This document shows, in pieces, positions 54,758 through 63,443 of a DNA stretch of 64,000 nucleotides. A program made the translations under genes and the position numbers. Every line of letters starts with the position of its first letter. Position 1 is the first letter of the stretch. The DNA lies in contig NZ_NOXS01000032.1 of assembly GCF_002251735.1 (NCBI RefSeq), positions 248,001 through 312,000 on the forward strand, in the 5' to 3' direction. This stretch comes from Elstera cyanobacteriorum (GTDB taxonomy: Bacteria; Pseudomonadota; Alphaproteobacteria; Elsterales; Elsteraceae). The notes below the pieces were generated by a model. That model ran no database searches, was not told the origin of the DNA, and saw only the letters and a list, made by a program, of their open reading frames with translations.

Positions 54758-55184
54758 TCTCACCCAGGGCGGCTTGGGCCGTATCGAAAATCCGCCGCAC
54801 CATCGACAGTAACCCGTTGCTGCGGCTGGGGCTGAGATGCTGGGCGAGGCCAATGGCCTTGATGAAATCCGGCGGGGTTTGCAGAATTTCCTGTGGGGTG
54901 CGGTCGTTATAGACCGACAGCAGCACGGCAATCAGACCGGCGGTAATCACCGCATCACTGCCCGCCTGAAAATGCAGCCGCCCGTCGCGGACATCGGGAA
55001 CGATCCAGACTTGGCTTTGGCAACCGCGCACCTTATGGGCCTCGGTCTGAAACTCGGACGGCAACGGCGGCAAACCCTGCCCAAGCTCGATGATATATTG
55101 ATAGCGCTCCTGCCAATCGGGCAGCGCCTCGAAGGTTTCGATCAGTTCGGCCTGCGCCTCAGAAATTGGCAGAAGATGCGTCAT
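54738..55184 (-). CDS. sufE: SufE-family cysteine desulfuration protein
   Basis: A 148-residue SufE. It accepts persulfide sulfur from the SufS desulfurase; the sulfur-carrying Cys is in KVRGCQSQVWIVP (near residue 55), and the family fold is seen in LPDWQERYQYIIELGQGLPP and GLIAVLLSVYNDRTPQEIL. The other suf genes are not in the window. AGGA upstream lies in the stop region of the TPR gene. Likely operon order is TPR, sufE, IscU-like. Confidence 0.93.
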   Translation of the reverse strand: MTHLLPISEAQAELIETFEALPDWQERYQYIIELGQGLPPLPSEFQTEAHKVRGCQSQVWIVPDVRDGRLHFQAGSDAVITAGLIAVLLSVYNDRTPQEILQTPPDFIKAIGLAQHLSPSRSNGLLSMVRRIFDTAQAALGENASLHG

Positions 55185-55196
55185 TTCAGTTAGTTC

Positions 55197-55979
55197 CTAC
55201 GGCTTCTTCACGTCGATTTGTTCCAGCCCGGCGCGGGCTTGATCCCCGGCGGCGCTCTCGGGCGCCAGCGCCAGCACGCGCAGCCAATCGGCGCGCGCCC
55301 CCGGCTTATCGCCCTTCATCGCCTTCACCGCCCCGCGTTCCGCCAGCGCGTCGGGCGCATCGGGCCGCAGCGTGAGCGCGCGAGCGATATCTTCTTCCGC
55401 CAAGTCTGCCGTACCGATTTGGCGGTAGGCAGCAGCACGAAAAACCAGCGCCTCGCTGCGCCGGGGGGCAACCTCGAGCGCCAGATTAAGATCGTCCACC
55501 GCTTCCCACGGCTGTTTCAAATCCAGACGGACCATCGCCCGGTCGATCAAGAAATCGGCATCACGGGGGCGGCGTTTCAAGGCCTCGGTCTGCAAGGACA
55601 GCGCGCGGTTCGGATCGCGCGCCAGCAGCCATGCCTGCGCCGCCTGGGCATAGAGATCGGGCGCCAGATCGGCCCGCCGCGCGGCCGCCTCATGGGCCAA
55701 AGCTTCGAGATCGGGGGCGGCATAGTCCGGGCGGCCATAGCGGATCATCGCGACAGCGGCGCAATGCCGGGCCGCCAAACCGCCGCCCTGTTCGGCCCAA
55801 GTACGCGCTATTTCATGGGCTTGCAGCGGATCGCTGGCGGTCGTGCGCAGGCAATTTTCATAGCGCGCCGCCTCCGCCCCCCCCAGCGCCAAGGGCCGTT
55901 GCGCGGGCTTCTGCGTTGCCGCCTGGGCGCCCGCTGCCAGCAGAAGAAGGCCGAGAGAGACTTTCGCCGCAAAATGCAC
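55197..55979 (-). CDS. Exported TPR-repeat protein
   Basis: A 260-residue protein with a signal peptide (AKVSLGLLLLAAGAQAATQ, residues 5-23) and tandem tetratricopeptide-like repeats (DLAPDLYAQAAQAWLLARDP, DADFLIDRAMVRLDLKQPWE, SEALVFRAAAYRQIGTADLA, PDALAERGAVKAMKGDKPGA). These suggest a periplasmic protein-protein interaction role. The GTG at 55979 follows AAGGAAG and is chosen over the start at 56039, which would place 20 unsupported residues before the signal. It lies upstream of sufE on the same strand and is divergent from the epimerase-like gene. Confidence 0.82.
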   Translation of the reverse strand: MHFAAKVSLGLLLLAAGAQAATQKPAQRPLALGGAEAARYENCLRTTASDPLQAHEIARTWAEQGGGLAARHCAAVAMIRYGRPDYAAPDLEALAHEAAARRADLAPDLYAQAAQAWLLARDPNRALSLQTEALKRRPRDADFLIDRAMVRLDLKQPWEAVDDLNLALEVAPRRSEALVFRAAAYRQIGTADLAEEDIARALTLRPDAPDALAERGAVKAMKGDKPGARADWLRVLALAPESAAGDQARAGLEQIDVKKP

Positions 55980-56024
55980 GATTGCTTCCTTGGGATTTGA
56001 ACCATCGCAGCCTATATAGGCCTC

Positions 56025-56906
56025 ATGACCGAGGCTCAAGATGCTTTGCCCCCGCTTTTCTGTTTTGGCTACGGCTTTTCTGCCCAGGCTGCCGCGCGTT
56101 TATGGCAAAGCCGGGGGGGCCGGGTCATCGGTACAACGCGCGACGCCAGCAAGCTGAAGGCGATGCGGGCGGAGAATATCGAAGCCCTGTTGTTCGATAC
56201 GGTGCCCGCCGATAGCCTGCTAACGGCTGGGGCCATACTCTCCTCTGTCGCGCCGTTGGACGATGGCAGCGACCCGGTGCTGGCGCGTTATGGCAGCGTG
56301 CTGGCCGCGAGTGCGGCGCGCTGGATCGGCTATCTCTCCACCACCGGCGTCTATGGCGAGGCGGAGGGCGGTTGGATCGATGAAACCGCCCCGCGCGCGC
56401 CAACGACCGACCGGGGCCGCCGCCGCGTGCAGGCAGAAGATAGTTGGCTGGCCCTGCACCACGACCACGGGCTGCCGGTACACCTGTTCCGCCTTAGCGG
56501 CATTTATGGGCCGGGCCGCTCGGCCCTACAAACCGTGCTGTCAGGCCGGGCGCAACGGATCGACAAACCTGGGCAAGTGTTTAATCGCATCCATGTCGAG
56601 GATATTGCGACAACCCTTTGGGTTTCTTGGGAAAAACCCAATCCGGGGTGCGCCTATAATCTCGCAGACGATGAACCCGCCCCGCCGCAGGATGTGATCG
56701 CTTTCGCCTGTGACCTTGCTGGGGTGCCCCTACCGCCGCTAGTGCCCTTTGAAGCGGCGCAACTCTCGCCGATGGCGCGCAGCTTCTATGCGGAAAACAA
56801 GCGTTTAAAAAACGCGAAAATTAAGGCGGAATTAGGCGTTAGCCTGCGCTTCCCCACCTACCGCGAGGGGCTGACGGCGGAATGGCAGACCCGCGCCAAA
56901 GGTTGA
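56025..56906 (+). CDS. NAD-dependent epimerase/YeeZ-like protein
   Basis: A 293-residue extended SDR. The N-terminal motif is CFGYGFSAQAAARLW rather than the strict GxxGxxG, as in the YeeZ group. WIGYLSTTGVYGEAEGGWID contains the catalytic Ser/Thr and Tyr region, and FRLSGIYGPGRSALQ and FNRIHVEDIATTL follow. Substrate unknown; could be a sugar epimerase or a dehydrogenase-like NAD(P) protein. It is divergent from the TPR gene with a short shared upstream region. Confidence 0.85.
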   Translation: MTEAQDALPPLFCFGYGFSAQAAARLWQSRGGRVIGTTRDASKLKAMRAENIEALLFDTVPADSLLTAGAILSSVAPLDDGSDPVLARYGSVLAASAARWIGYLSTTGVYGEAEGGWIDETAPRAPTTDRGRRRVQAEDSWLALHHDHGLPVHLFRLSGIYGPGRSALQTVLSGRAQRIDKPGQVFNRIHVEDIATTLWVSWEKPNPGCAYNLADDEPAPPQDVIAFACDLAGVPLPPLVPFEAAQLSPMARSFYAENKRLKNAKIKAELGVSLRFPTYREGLTAEWQTRAKG

Positions 56907-56942
56907 GCAGTTTCGCTTGCAGCCGGGCCGCTGGATGGCCAT

Positions 56943-57539
56943 ATGGGTACCATCATGATAAGCAAGAAGAAACTGATCCCGGCCCTCGCCGCAGCACTTC
57001 TGCTGCTGCCGAGTTGTGCCCCCTCGGGCATGTCGCGCGTCAGTCAGACCGATATTAGCAGCGCCTATACCCGCACCGATCTGTCGGTCGCGGCGGCCCG
57101 TGGTCCCGTGCCGGTGATTTTCAGCGGAACCATTCCTGCCACCGATCAAAGCAAGGCAGAAGCGGCACTGCTGGCCGCCCTACCGCGCTATTATGTTGCG
57201 GGTCTCACCTGGCGCCCCGCTACGGCCAACGACGCTGGCACCCGGCTGGTTTTCGCCTTCGGGGCCGAACCGATTTTCCCGCCGGACCGCCTGTGCGGCC
57301 TGGCGCCGCGCCTCACCCTGACGCCCCCCTCGGCCAGCACGCCAATCCAGGTGGCAGCCGCCTATTGCCGGGGACCGTCGGCCCTCTCCTCGACCGTTGG
57401 CGATGTGATCGATCCAGCGGGTATAACAGGGGAGCGCGCTGCCAACCTGATCAGCGGCATGGCCAATGCGCTGTTGCCGCTGCATACCCCGGGCGACGAT
57501 GATTTTCGCCGCCCGCTGTTCCTGCGCACGGGCAGCTAA
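56943..57539 (+). CDS. Predicted lipoprotein
   Basis: A 198-residue exported lipoprotein: the lipobox LLLPSC follows a basic N-terminus (ISKKKLIPALAAALLLLPSC). The mature part has no recognised domain; it includes FGAEPIFPPDRLCGLAPRLT and VIDPAGITGERAANLISGMA. Two ATGs (56943, 56955) are possible and the ribosome-binding site is weak for both. It converges with the SNase-like gene. Confidence 0.75.
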   Translation: MGTIMISKKKLIPALAAALLLLPSCAPSGMSRVSQTDISSAYTRTDLSVAAARGPVPVIFSGTIPATDQSKAEAALLAALPRYYVAGLTWRPATANDAGTRLVFAFGAEPIFPPDRLCGLAPRLTLTPPSASTPIQVAAAYCRGPSALSSTVGDVIDPAGITGERAANLISGMANALLPLHTPGDDDFRRPLFLRTGS

Positions 57540-57544
57540 GCTTT

Positions 57545-58027
57545 TTAGCCCTTTTTTGTGGCTTTCTTCGGGACTGATCCGCACGACGCAGGCACAGGCA
57601 CCCGTTCGGCCATTTTGAACCCCGCCGCCTCCGCCCGCTGCTGCTGCACCTGATAGCGGCCTTTGCTGCGGGCGGGGCAATCAATGGCCATTCCCGCCTC
57701 CACCAACAAGGCTGAAACGTCTAGCCCCTCGATCTCGCAGACGCCGGGGCGGGCGTTCTCCTGCTTCTCAGCAGTCGGATCAAAGTGGCAATAGACCCGG
57801 CGCGCCGCGATGCGGCGGTGCAACCAGCCGCGCGCTTCAATTTCGACTGGGCTGCCGAGCGGTGCCGTCGCGATCCCATGCAGGCGGATCGTCTCCACCC
57901 CAATCCGCACGGTCGCCGCGCCGACAATTTCGGGGAAGCCTTCTACCGTCTCCGGCGAAACGGCCGCCGGGGCACAGCCTGCCATCAGTGCGAGCGCCAG
58001 CGCCACTAGGATTGCAGGCGTTGCCAT
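57545..58027 (-). CDS. Degenerate SNase-like lipoprotein
   Basis: A 160-residue lipoprotein (lipobox ALMAGC near residue 18) with the outline of the thermonuclease fold: TIRLHGIATAPLGSPVEIEA, GVCEIEGLDVSALLVEAGMA and KGRYQVQQQRAEAAGFKM. The catalytic DxPE acid pair is absent and the second catalytic Arg has no clear counterpart; only the Arg in IRL aligns. It is likely a non-enzymatic binding protein. It overlaps the upstream peptidoglycan-binding gene by 22 bases. Confidence 0.75.
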   Translation of the reverse strand: MATPAILVALALALMAGCAPAAVSPETVEGFPEIVGAATVRIGVETIRLHGIATAPLGSPVEIEARGWLHRRIAARRVYCHFDPTAEKQENARPGVCEIEGLDVSALLVEAGMAIDCPARSKGRYQVQQQRAEAAGFKMAERVPVPASCGSVPKKATKKG

Positions 58028-58461
58028 TGGTCCGCCGTCACTTTGCCAGTAGCCGGTGCCCCGACCGAGGATTGCCAGGCTTCCACTGCCCGCCGCGTCT
58101 TGCTGCCCATCTTGCCATCCAGCGGCCCGGGATCAAAACCACGCGCCTTCAAGGCCGACTGCAATTGACGGACCGAAGGGACCACCGCAACCGTCTGGCC
58201 GCCGCCGCCCGGCATCGCCCCGGGGGTATTGATCAGCGACATGGCAGGGGTTCCCGCGCATTTCGCCGCTAGGATTGAACAGTTCCAGAAATACCCCGGC
58301 GGTTTGCCGGTCATCGTCCCGCCCGCCGAATATTCGCAGGTACAGGTGGTTTCCGCCTGACAGGCGCGGGCGCCGAGCGTGCTGGGACTACAGGTCTGCG
58401 CCTGCGCCGTGCCCGCCGCCAGCCCCAAAACGACGCCAGCCAACAATTGGGTGAACCGCAT
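58006..58461 (-). CDS. Exported peptidoglycan-binding-domain protein
   Basis: A 151-residue secreted protein: signal peptide to AQAQ (residue 22), a Cys-rich segment with six Cys (TCSPS, RACQAETTCTCEYS, WNCS, AKCAG), then a C-terminal PG_binding_1 domain (VRQLQSALKARGFDPGPLDG, KTRRAVEAWQSSVG). It probably binds the cell wall, and disulfides are likely. GGGGGAGG lies upstream. It is co-transcribed with the SNase-like lipoprotein gene. Confidence 0.85.
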   Translation of the reverse strand: MRFTQLLAGVVLGLAAGTAQAQTCSPSTLGARACQAETTCTCEYSAGGTMTGKPPGYFWNCSILAAKCAGTPAMSLINTPGAMPGGGGQTVAVVPSVRQLQSALKARGFDPGPLDGKMGSKTRRAVEAWQSSVGAPATGKVTADQWQRLQS

Positions 58462-58536
58462 AAAAGCCTCCCCCGAAGAGCAATCTCGCGGCGAGTGTAG
58501 CGCGGTGTATCACAGGCTTGGAGAGGCAGTGTTTGC

Positions 58537-59106
58537 CTAGCGCAAGCGCGGCTGCAAGGCGCTGATCAGCAGCGTGCGCGCCACCGGTAGCGGTTTGCCG
58601 AGGCTTTTGGCGGCCTCGGTCAGCGCCGGGCCGATGCGATTGAGCCGGTCAAGCCCTTCGCCGAAGTCCCCGCCGGGATGCAGGCCGGTTTCGCGCAGCA
58701 GACACTCTTCAAGCCGCCCATAATGTTCCAGCCATTCATTGCCGCCCAGCCCGTCGATGAACAGTAGCGCCGCTTCATAAACCTCCGGCACGGGCATGCG
58801 TTCGGGCAGCAGACCATCGAGCAAGGCCGTCGCGGCGGAAATCGCCAGCAGTTTCGGCGGCGCGCCGAAATGGCGCAAGGCCGGGGCTTCGGCAGGCTCC
58901 AGCGCCCAATAGCCAAGACCGCCCTCGCTGCGGCTATTCCATCCGGCAATCACCCGGGTTCCCGGCTGGCGCCAAGGTGCCTTCGCCCCCGACCCGCGAT
59001 GAAAACCGAGGTGCCGCCCATATCCATCGGTCAGCACGCTCAGCACGACGCCGGACTCGCCCTGGGGCCGGAGCGATAGGATAATCCCCTCATCGCGCCA
59101 GCGCAT
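58537..59106 (-). CDS. recO: RecO-family DNA repair protein, short form
   Basis: A 189-residue RecO-like protein (usual length about 240). The N-terminal OB fold is clear: WRDEGIILSLRPQGESGVVL, LTDGYGRHLGFHRG, PGTRVIAGWNSRSEGGLGYW. The C-terminal region is shortened and lacks the zinc-binding Cys segment; the frame runs straight into SLGKPLPVARTLLISALQPR with no sign of a frameshift in the other frames. RecO loads RecA with RecR in gap repair. It is the last gene of lepB-rnc-era-recO, 10 bases after era. Confidence 0.85.
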   Translation of the reverse strand: MRWRDEGIILSLRPQGESGVVLSVLTDGYGRHLGFHRGSGAKAPWRQPGTRVIAGWNSRSEGGLGYWALEPAEAPALRHFGAPPKLLAISAATALLDGLLPERMPVPEVYEAALLFIDGLGGNEWLEHYGRLEECLLRETGLHPGGDFGEGLDRLNRIGPALTEAAKSLGKPLPVARTLLISALQPRLR

Positions 59107-59116
59107 CGCCCGGGCC

Positions 59117-60055
59117 TCAGGCTTTGAAGTTCAGGCCGATGGCAGAATAGATCGACCGGTCTTCGGTCCAATTTTCCCGCACTTTCACGTGCAGGAACAG
59201 ATGCACCGTGCGCTCGAAATGCTTCATCATCTCGCGCCGGGCAGCTTGGCCGATGGCTTTGATCTTCTGTCCATTGGCGCCGATGACGATCATTTTCTGG
59301 CCGGGCCGCTCCAGCGTGATCGTCTGTTCGATGCGCACTGACCCATCGGGGCGTTCCTGCCACTGATCGGTCTGCACCACCAACGCGTAAGGCAGCTCGT
59401 CCTGCAATTGCAGGAACAATTGTTCGCGCGTCAGCTCCGCCGCGATCAGGCGCAGCGACGTATCGGCAAGCTGATCTTCGGGATAATGCCACGGCCCGGC
59501 GGGCACGCGCTTGGCCAAGTCTTGCAACAGATCCTTAACGCCCGACCCCGACAGGGCCGAGACCATGAAGGTCGCGGCAAAATGCACCCGCTCGTTAATC
59601 ATTTTTGCGAGGTCGAGCAGTTTCGGGCGCTCAACCAGATCGACCTTGTTCAGCACCAGCAGCAGCGGCGCCTTGGCTTTCGACAGTCCCTCGAGGATCG
59701 CTTCCTGTTCGGCGTTGAGGCCCTTGCGCGCGTCGATGAGATAAAGGATCGCATCGACATCCTGCGTGCTATCCCACGCCGCCGAGATCATCGACCGTTC
59801 CAGCCGCCGCTTGGCGCCGGAGAAAATGCCCGGCGTATCGACCAGCACGATCTGCGCCTCGCCCGACATGGCAATCCCCAGGGTGCGGGCGCGCGTAGTT
59901 TGCGCTTTCGGCGTGACGATGGAGATTTTAGCGCCGACCAGAGCATTCAGTAGCGTCGATTTCCCGGCGTTCGGCGACCCGACGAGCGAGACGAACCCGC
60001 AGCGGGCATTTTCGGGGCCGGTATCCCCGGTGGTCAGCGGCGGCACATCGGTCAT
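59117..60055 (-). CDS. era: GTPase Era
   Basis: A 312-residue Era, which assists 30S ribosome maturation. G1 GSPNAGKSTL (near residue 27), G3 DTPG, G4 NKVD and the C-terminal KH domain (MIVIGANGQKIKAIGQAARR) are complete. It overlaps rnc by four bases (ATGA-type), so the two are translationally coupled. Confidence 0.96.
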   Translation of the reverse strand: MTDVPPLTTGDTGPENARCGFVSLVGSPNAGKSTLLNALVGAKISIVTPKAQTTRARTLGIAMSGEAQIVLVDTPGIFSGAKRRLERSMISAAWDSTQDVDAILYLIDARKGLNAEQEAILEGLSKAKAPLLLVLNKVDLVERPKLLDLAKMINERVHFAATFMVSALSGSGVKDLLQDLAKRVPAGPWHYPEDQLADTSLRLIAAELTREQLFLQLQDELPYALVVQTDQWQERPDGSVRIEQTITLERPGQKMIVIGANGQKIKAIGQAARREMMKHFERTVHLFLHVKVRENWTEDRSIYSAIGLNFKA

Positions 60056-60750
60056 TTCGAAACTTTACTCAGCATGGCCGCGGCGGCTCCTTGTTCGGCA
60101 ACTTTCTTCGACGGTCCGCGCCCGGTGGCCGTGCCGTGGCCTTCAATGCGCACAGCAACGTCGAAGACGGGGGCATGGGGCGGCCCATCCTGGGCGACAA
60201 CATCATAGGCGGGCAACGGCAAACCGCGCCCCAGCGCCCATTCCTGAAGTTTGGTTTTATTATCGGTCGGCGGCGCCGACCGAACGGTCAGCAAATCCTG
60301 CCAGAAATGTTGAATGAACCCGCGCGCCGCCGGAAGCCCGCCGTCAAGATAGAGCGCGGCAATCACCGCCTCCATCGCATCGGCGAGAATATTGGCGTTC
60401 AGCCGATGGTTATCTTTCTGATCGTTCTTAGCGAAAACGATATAATCGCCCAAGCTCAGTTTCTTGGCGATGTCCGCCAGCGCGTCGCGCTTAACCAGAT
60501 GGGCGAGGCGACGGGCGAGATCGCCTTCCGCCTCGTTGCGGGCATGGAACAGGGTTTCGGCGATGATCAGGCCGAGCACCCGGTCGCCCAAGAACTCCAG
60601 CCGCTCATTCCCCCGGTCATTGCGGCCGACCGCCGAGGCGTGAATCAGCGCCTGCGCCAAAAACTCCGGGTTCTGAAAACGATAGCCAATCGCCTCCATC
60701 AGCCGCGTTTGCGGCAGATTGGGGGCGGTCATCCGGGCGCGGGACGTCAT
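60052..60750 (-). CDS. rnc: Ribonuclease III
   Basis: A 232-residue RNase III that cuts double-stranded RNA, including the rRNA precursor. The catalytic signature ERLEFLGDRVLGLII (near residue 50) and the second acidic pair in NILADAMEAVIAALYLDGG (near 120) are intact; the C-terminal dsRNA-binding domain includes GPSKKVAEQGAAAAML. It follows lepB by six bases. A start at Met7 is also possible. Confidence 0.96.
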   Translation of the reverse strand: MTSRARMTAPNLPQTRLMEAIGYRFQNPEFLAQALIHASAVGRNDRGNERLEFLGDRVLGLIIAETLFHARNEAEGDLARRLAHLVKRDALADIAKKLSLGDYIVFAKNDQKDNHRLNANILADAMEAVIAALYLDGGLPAARGFIQHFWQDLLTVRSAPPTDNKTKLQEWALGRGLPLPAYDVVAQDGPPHAPVFDVAVRIEGHGTATGRGPSKKVAEQGAAAAMLSKVSK

Positions 60751-60756
60751 GAAGGC

Positions 60757-61512
60757 TTAGTCCATCCCCTGCCCGATGCGACCGAAGCGCAGGGTCCACG
60801 GCAGTTCCCAGAAGCGGAACAGCGACCCATCGACCGACAGCCAAATGATCTGCGCCTTGCCGACGAGATTTTCGACCGGGACATAGCCGACCGACGCGCG
60901 ACTATCTTCCGACCCGTCGCGATTGTCGCCCATCATAAAGAGATGACCCGCCGGAACTTCGAAAACGCGGGTATTATCCATCGGACCATTGTCCGACTGT
61001 TCGATGATGATGTGCTTCGTCCCGGTGCCCGGCAGGGTTTCTTCGTACCGGCGGGTGCGGACGGTATAGCCGGATTCGGTGCGGTAGACGTAATCATCGA
61101 GATAGCGGCGCTCGACCACCTTATCGTTGATATACAGCCGCCCTTCGCGCATCTGAATCTTATCGCCGGGCAAGCCGATCACACGCTTGATATAATCGGT
61201 CTTATTGTCCTGCGGCGTCTTGAAGACGGCAACATCGCCACGCGCGGGCAGCGTGTCGGACGTGCGGCCGGAGAAAATCGGCGGGCTAAGCGGGAAAGAA
61301 TGGCGGCTATAGCCATAAGAATATTTGGTGACGAACACATAATCGCCGACCAGCAGCGTTGGGATCATCGAGCCGGACGGGATATTGAACGGTTCCGCCA
61401 GAAAGGAGCGAATCCCAAGGGCGATCACCACGGCAATCGTCACCTGACGGATAACATCCCACCAGCCGCCGCTTTTGCTGGCCGCCGAATTCTTGGACAC
61501 GCCTTGGTTCAT
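60757..61512 (-). CDS. lepB: Signal peptidase I
   Basis: A 251-residue inner-membrane leader peptidase. One N-terminal membrane segment (VTIAVVIALGIRSFLAEPF), the catalytic Ser in NIPSGSMIPTL (Ser at about 48), the catalytic Lys in DYIKRVIGLPGD (about 109) and the C-terminal GHLFMMGDNRDGSEDSR are all present. It releases signal peptides from exported proteins. First gene of lepB-rnc-era-recO. Confidence 0.95.
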   Translation of the reverse strand: MNQGVSKNSAASKSGGWWDVIRQVTIAVVIALGIRSFLAEPFNIPSGSMIPTLLVGDYVFVTKYSYGYSRHSFPLSPPIFSGRTSDTLPARGDVAVFKTPQDNKTDYIKRVIGLPGDKIQMREGRLYINDKVVERRYLDDYVYRTESGYTVRTRRYEETLPGTGTKHIIIEQSDNGPMDNTRVFEVPAGHLFMMGDNRDGSEDSRASVGYVPVENLVGKAQIIWLSVDGSLFRFWELPWTLRFGRIGQGMD

Positions 61513-61540
61513 CGCTTCTCAATCCACCGTAGGAGTGGCC

Positions 61541-62434
61541 TTATTTGGCCACCCGGGCTTCGCGATACAAGATATAGAGTCCGCTGGCAATAACGATCGC
61601 GCTGCCCGTCACCACCGCTTGGGTCGGCAGAACGCCCAAAACGACCGCCTCGATCCCCACGGCCCATAGCATCGCCGTATAATCGAACGGGCCAACAACC
61701 GAAACCGGGGCTAACGTAAAAGCCCGCGTCATCAAAACCTGCGCGACCCCGCCAATGAGCCCAACGCCGACCATCACGGCGACATCGTGAAAACTGGTCG
61801 GCCAAATTCCGATAAACGGCAGGGACGCCGCGCCAAGCAGGGTCGTGAAGCTGGTAAAATAGAAAACCGTTACCACCGACGGCTCGCTATTGCCGATCCG
61901 CCGGATCAAGACGCTGACGATCGCATAGGTAAAAGCGCCAATAACGGGCAGCAGCGACCAGAGCGTAAAACTATCGCCGCCCGGCTGGACGATATAGAGC
62001 ACCCCGGCAAAGCCTGCAGAAACGGCCAACCAATGGACAAGCCGCACCTTATCCCCGCCCAAAACCCCTGATAGCGCCGTCATAAAGAGCGGTGCGGAAA
62101 AGCCGAGCGCGACGACGCCCGAGACCGGCAAATATTTGTAGGCGGTGAAGAAGCAGATCATCGAAATCGTGCCAAACAGGCAGCGCAGCACATGCAGCTT
62201 CGGGTTACGGGTGCGCAGAATGCGGAACCCCCCAGCGCGCTGCAAAATCCATAAAACCGGGATCAGGGCAAAAAGACTGCGGGCAAACAGAATCTGAAAC
62301 GTGTGATAGCCCGAGGTCGCCATCACTTTGATCAGAAAATCCATAATGGTGAACAGCCCCGCCGCCCCGCACATGCAGGCAATGCCGGTTAATACCGCCT
62401 CGCGCGACGATTGCGCCGAAAGCGCCTGGGTCAT
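61541..62434 (-). CDS. EamA-family (DMT) transporter
   Basis: A 297-residue inner-membrane protein with about ten hydrophobic segments in two EamA repeats. The first repeat begins GIACMCGAAGLFTIMDFLIK and contains VSGVVALGFSAPLFMTAL; the second contains VLIRRIGNSEPSVVTVFYF and APVSVVGPFDYTAMLWAVG. This is the drug/metabolite exporter class, often exporting amino acids or nucleotide precursors. Substrate unknown. It lies 28 bases upstream of lepB on the same strand. Confidence 0.9.
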   Translation of the reverse strand: MTQALSAQSSREAVLTGIACMCGAAGLFTIMDFLIKVMATSGYHTFQILFARSLFALIPVLWILQRAGGFRILRTRNPKLHVLRCLFGTISMICFFTAYKYLPVSGVVALGFSAPLFMTALSGVLGGDKVRLVHWLAVSAGFAGVLYIVQPGGDSFTLWSLLPVIGAFTYAIVSVLIRRIGNSEPSVVTVFYFTSFTTLLGAASLPFIGIWPTSFHDVAVMVGVGLIGGVAQVLMTRAFTLAPVSVVGPFDYTAMLWAVGIEAVVLGVLPTQAVVTGSAIVIASGLYILYREARVAK

Positions 62435-62660
62435 ACCGCACCATTCCGTGTGAAAGAGGAGGAGAGCAAAAGTGCCGCAGGGGGTGCCCTAGGCGCCGAT
62501 TTTCTGCTTTTTCCCAACCATGATGCGTGTATCGTGCGCTGCGATTGGTTGCAGCGTCAATCATCAAAAGCCGCTTGTTGATGCAGGGATTGCACATCTG
62601 ATGAGCAGGCTTGCGGGATCGACGTTCTTGTTTTATTCTAAGCATCGTTCCGAGGATTCC

Positions 62661-63443
62661 ATGTCCCTGCCCGCCGTTCTACCCGCCTGGCTTGAAACCG
62701 CTGTTGCGTTGGCCGATGCTGCCCGCCCGATTGCCAACCATTATTTCCGCTCGCGCCTGTCGGTGAACAGCAAGGCCGATCAATCGCCGGTCACCATTGC
62801 CGACCAGCAGATCGAAGCGGTAATGCGGGAGATTCTGGCCAAAGCCCACCCGGATCACGGTATTCTGGGGGAAGAACATGGGCCGGACCGCACCGATGCC
62901 GATTTCGTCTGGGTGCTCGATCCCATCGACGGTACCCGCGCATTCATCTGCGGGGTGCCGACCTTCGGAACGCTGATCGCGCTGTGCTATCGGGGGCAGC
63001 CGATCCTCGGGGTCGTCGATCACCCGGCCCTCGGCGAACGCTGGGTCGGCGGCACGGGTCTGCCGACCACCTGGAACGGCGAACCGTGCCAGACCCGCGC
63101 CTGCACGCGCTTGGCCGACGCCTATCTGTTCGCGACCAGCCCGGATATGTTCAAGGGCGCCGACGCCGATAGCTTCACCCGGCTCACCAGCCGCGCCAAG
63201 GAACGCCGCTACGGTCTCGATTGCTTTGCCGCCGGGTTGATCGCGGGCGGCCATATCGATGCGATGGTCGAAACCTCGCTGCAACCCTATGATTACTGTG
63301 CCCTGGCGCCGGTGATCGAGCAGGCGGGCGGCAAGATCAGCGATTGGACCGGAAAGCCGCTGACCATCCATAGCGATGGCCGCATCGCCGTCGCCGCCAC
63401 CGCCGCGCTGCACGGGGAAATCCTGGCGGCACTGGCTGGTTAA
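62661..63443 (+). CDS. hisN: Histidinol-phosphatase, inositol-monophosphatase family
   Basis: A 260-residue IMPase-fold phosphatase of the HisN branch. Metal sites are in ILGEEHG and WVLDPIDGTRAFICGVP, and the C-terminal YDYCALAPVIEQAGGKISDW is typical of bacterial HisN. It removes phosphate from histidinol phosphate; inositol phosphates are an alternative substrate. The ATG at 62661 with CGAGG is chosen because the IMPase domain begins here; the frame upstream has no homology. Confidence 0.88.
   Translation: MSLPAVLPAWLETAVALADAARPIANHYFRSRLSVNSKADQSPVTIADQQIEAVMREILAKAHPDHGILGEEHGPDRTDADFVWVLDPIDGTRAFICGVPTFGTLIALCYRGQPILGVVDHPALGERWVGGTGLPTTWNGEPCQTRACTRLADAYLFATSPDMFKGADADSFTRLTSRAKERRYGLDCFAAGLIAGGHIDAMVETSLQPYDYCALAPVIEQAGGKISDWTGKPLTIHSDGRIAVAATAALHGEILAALAG

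Noticed and set aside
60091-61593. A 500-aa open frame opposite rnc and lepB
   Set aside because: It covers two well-supported conserved genes on the other strand and lacks any recognisable domain.
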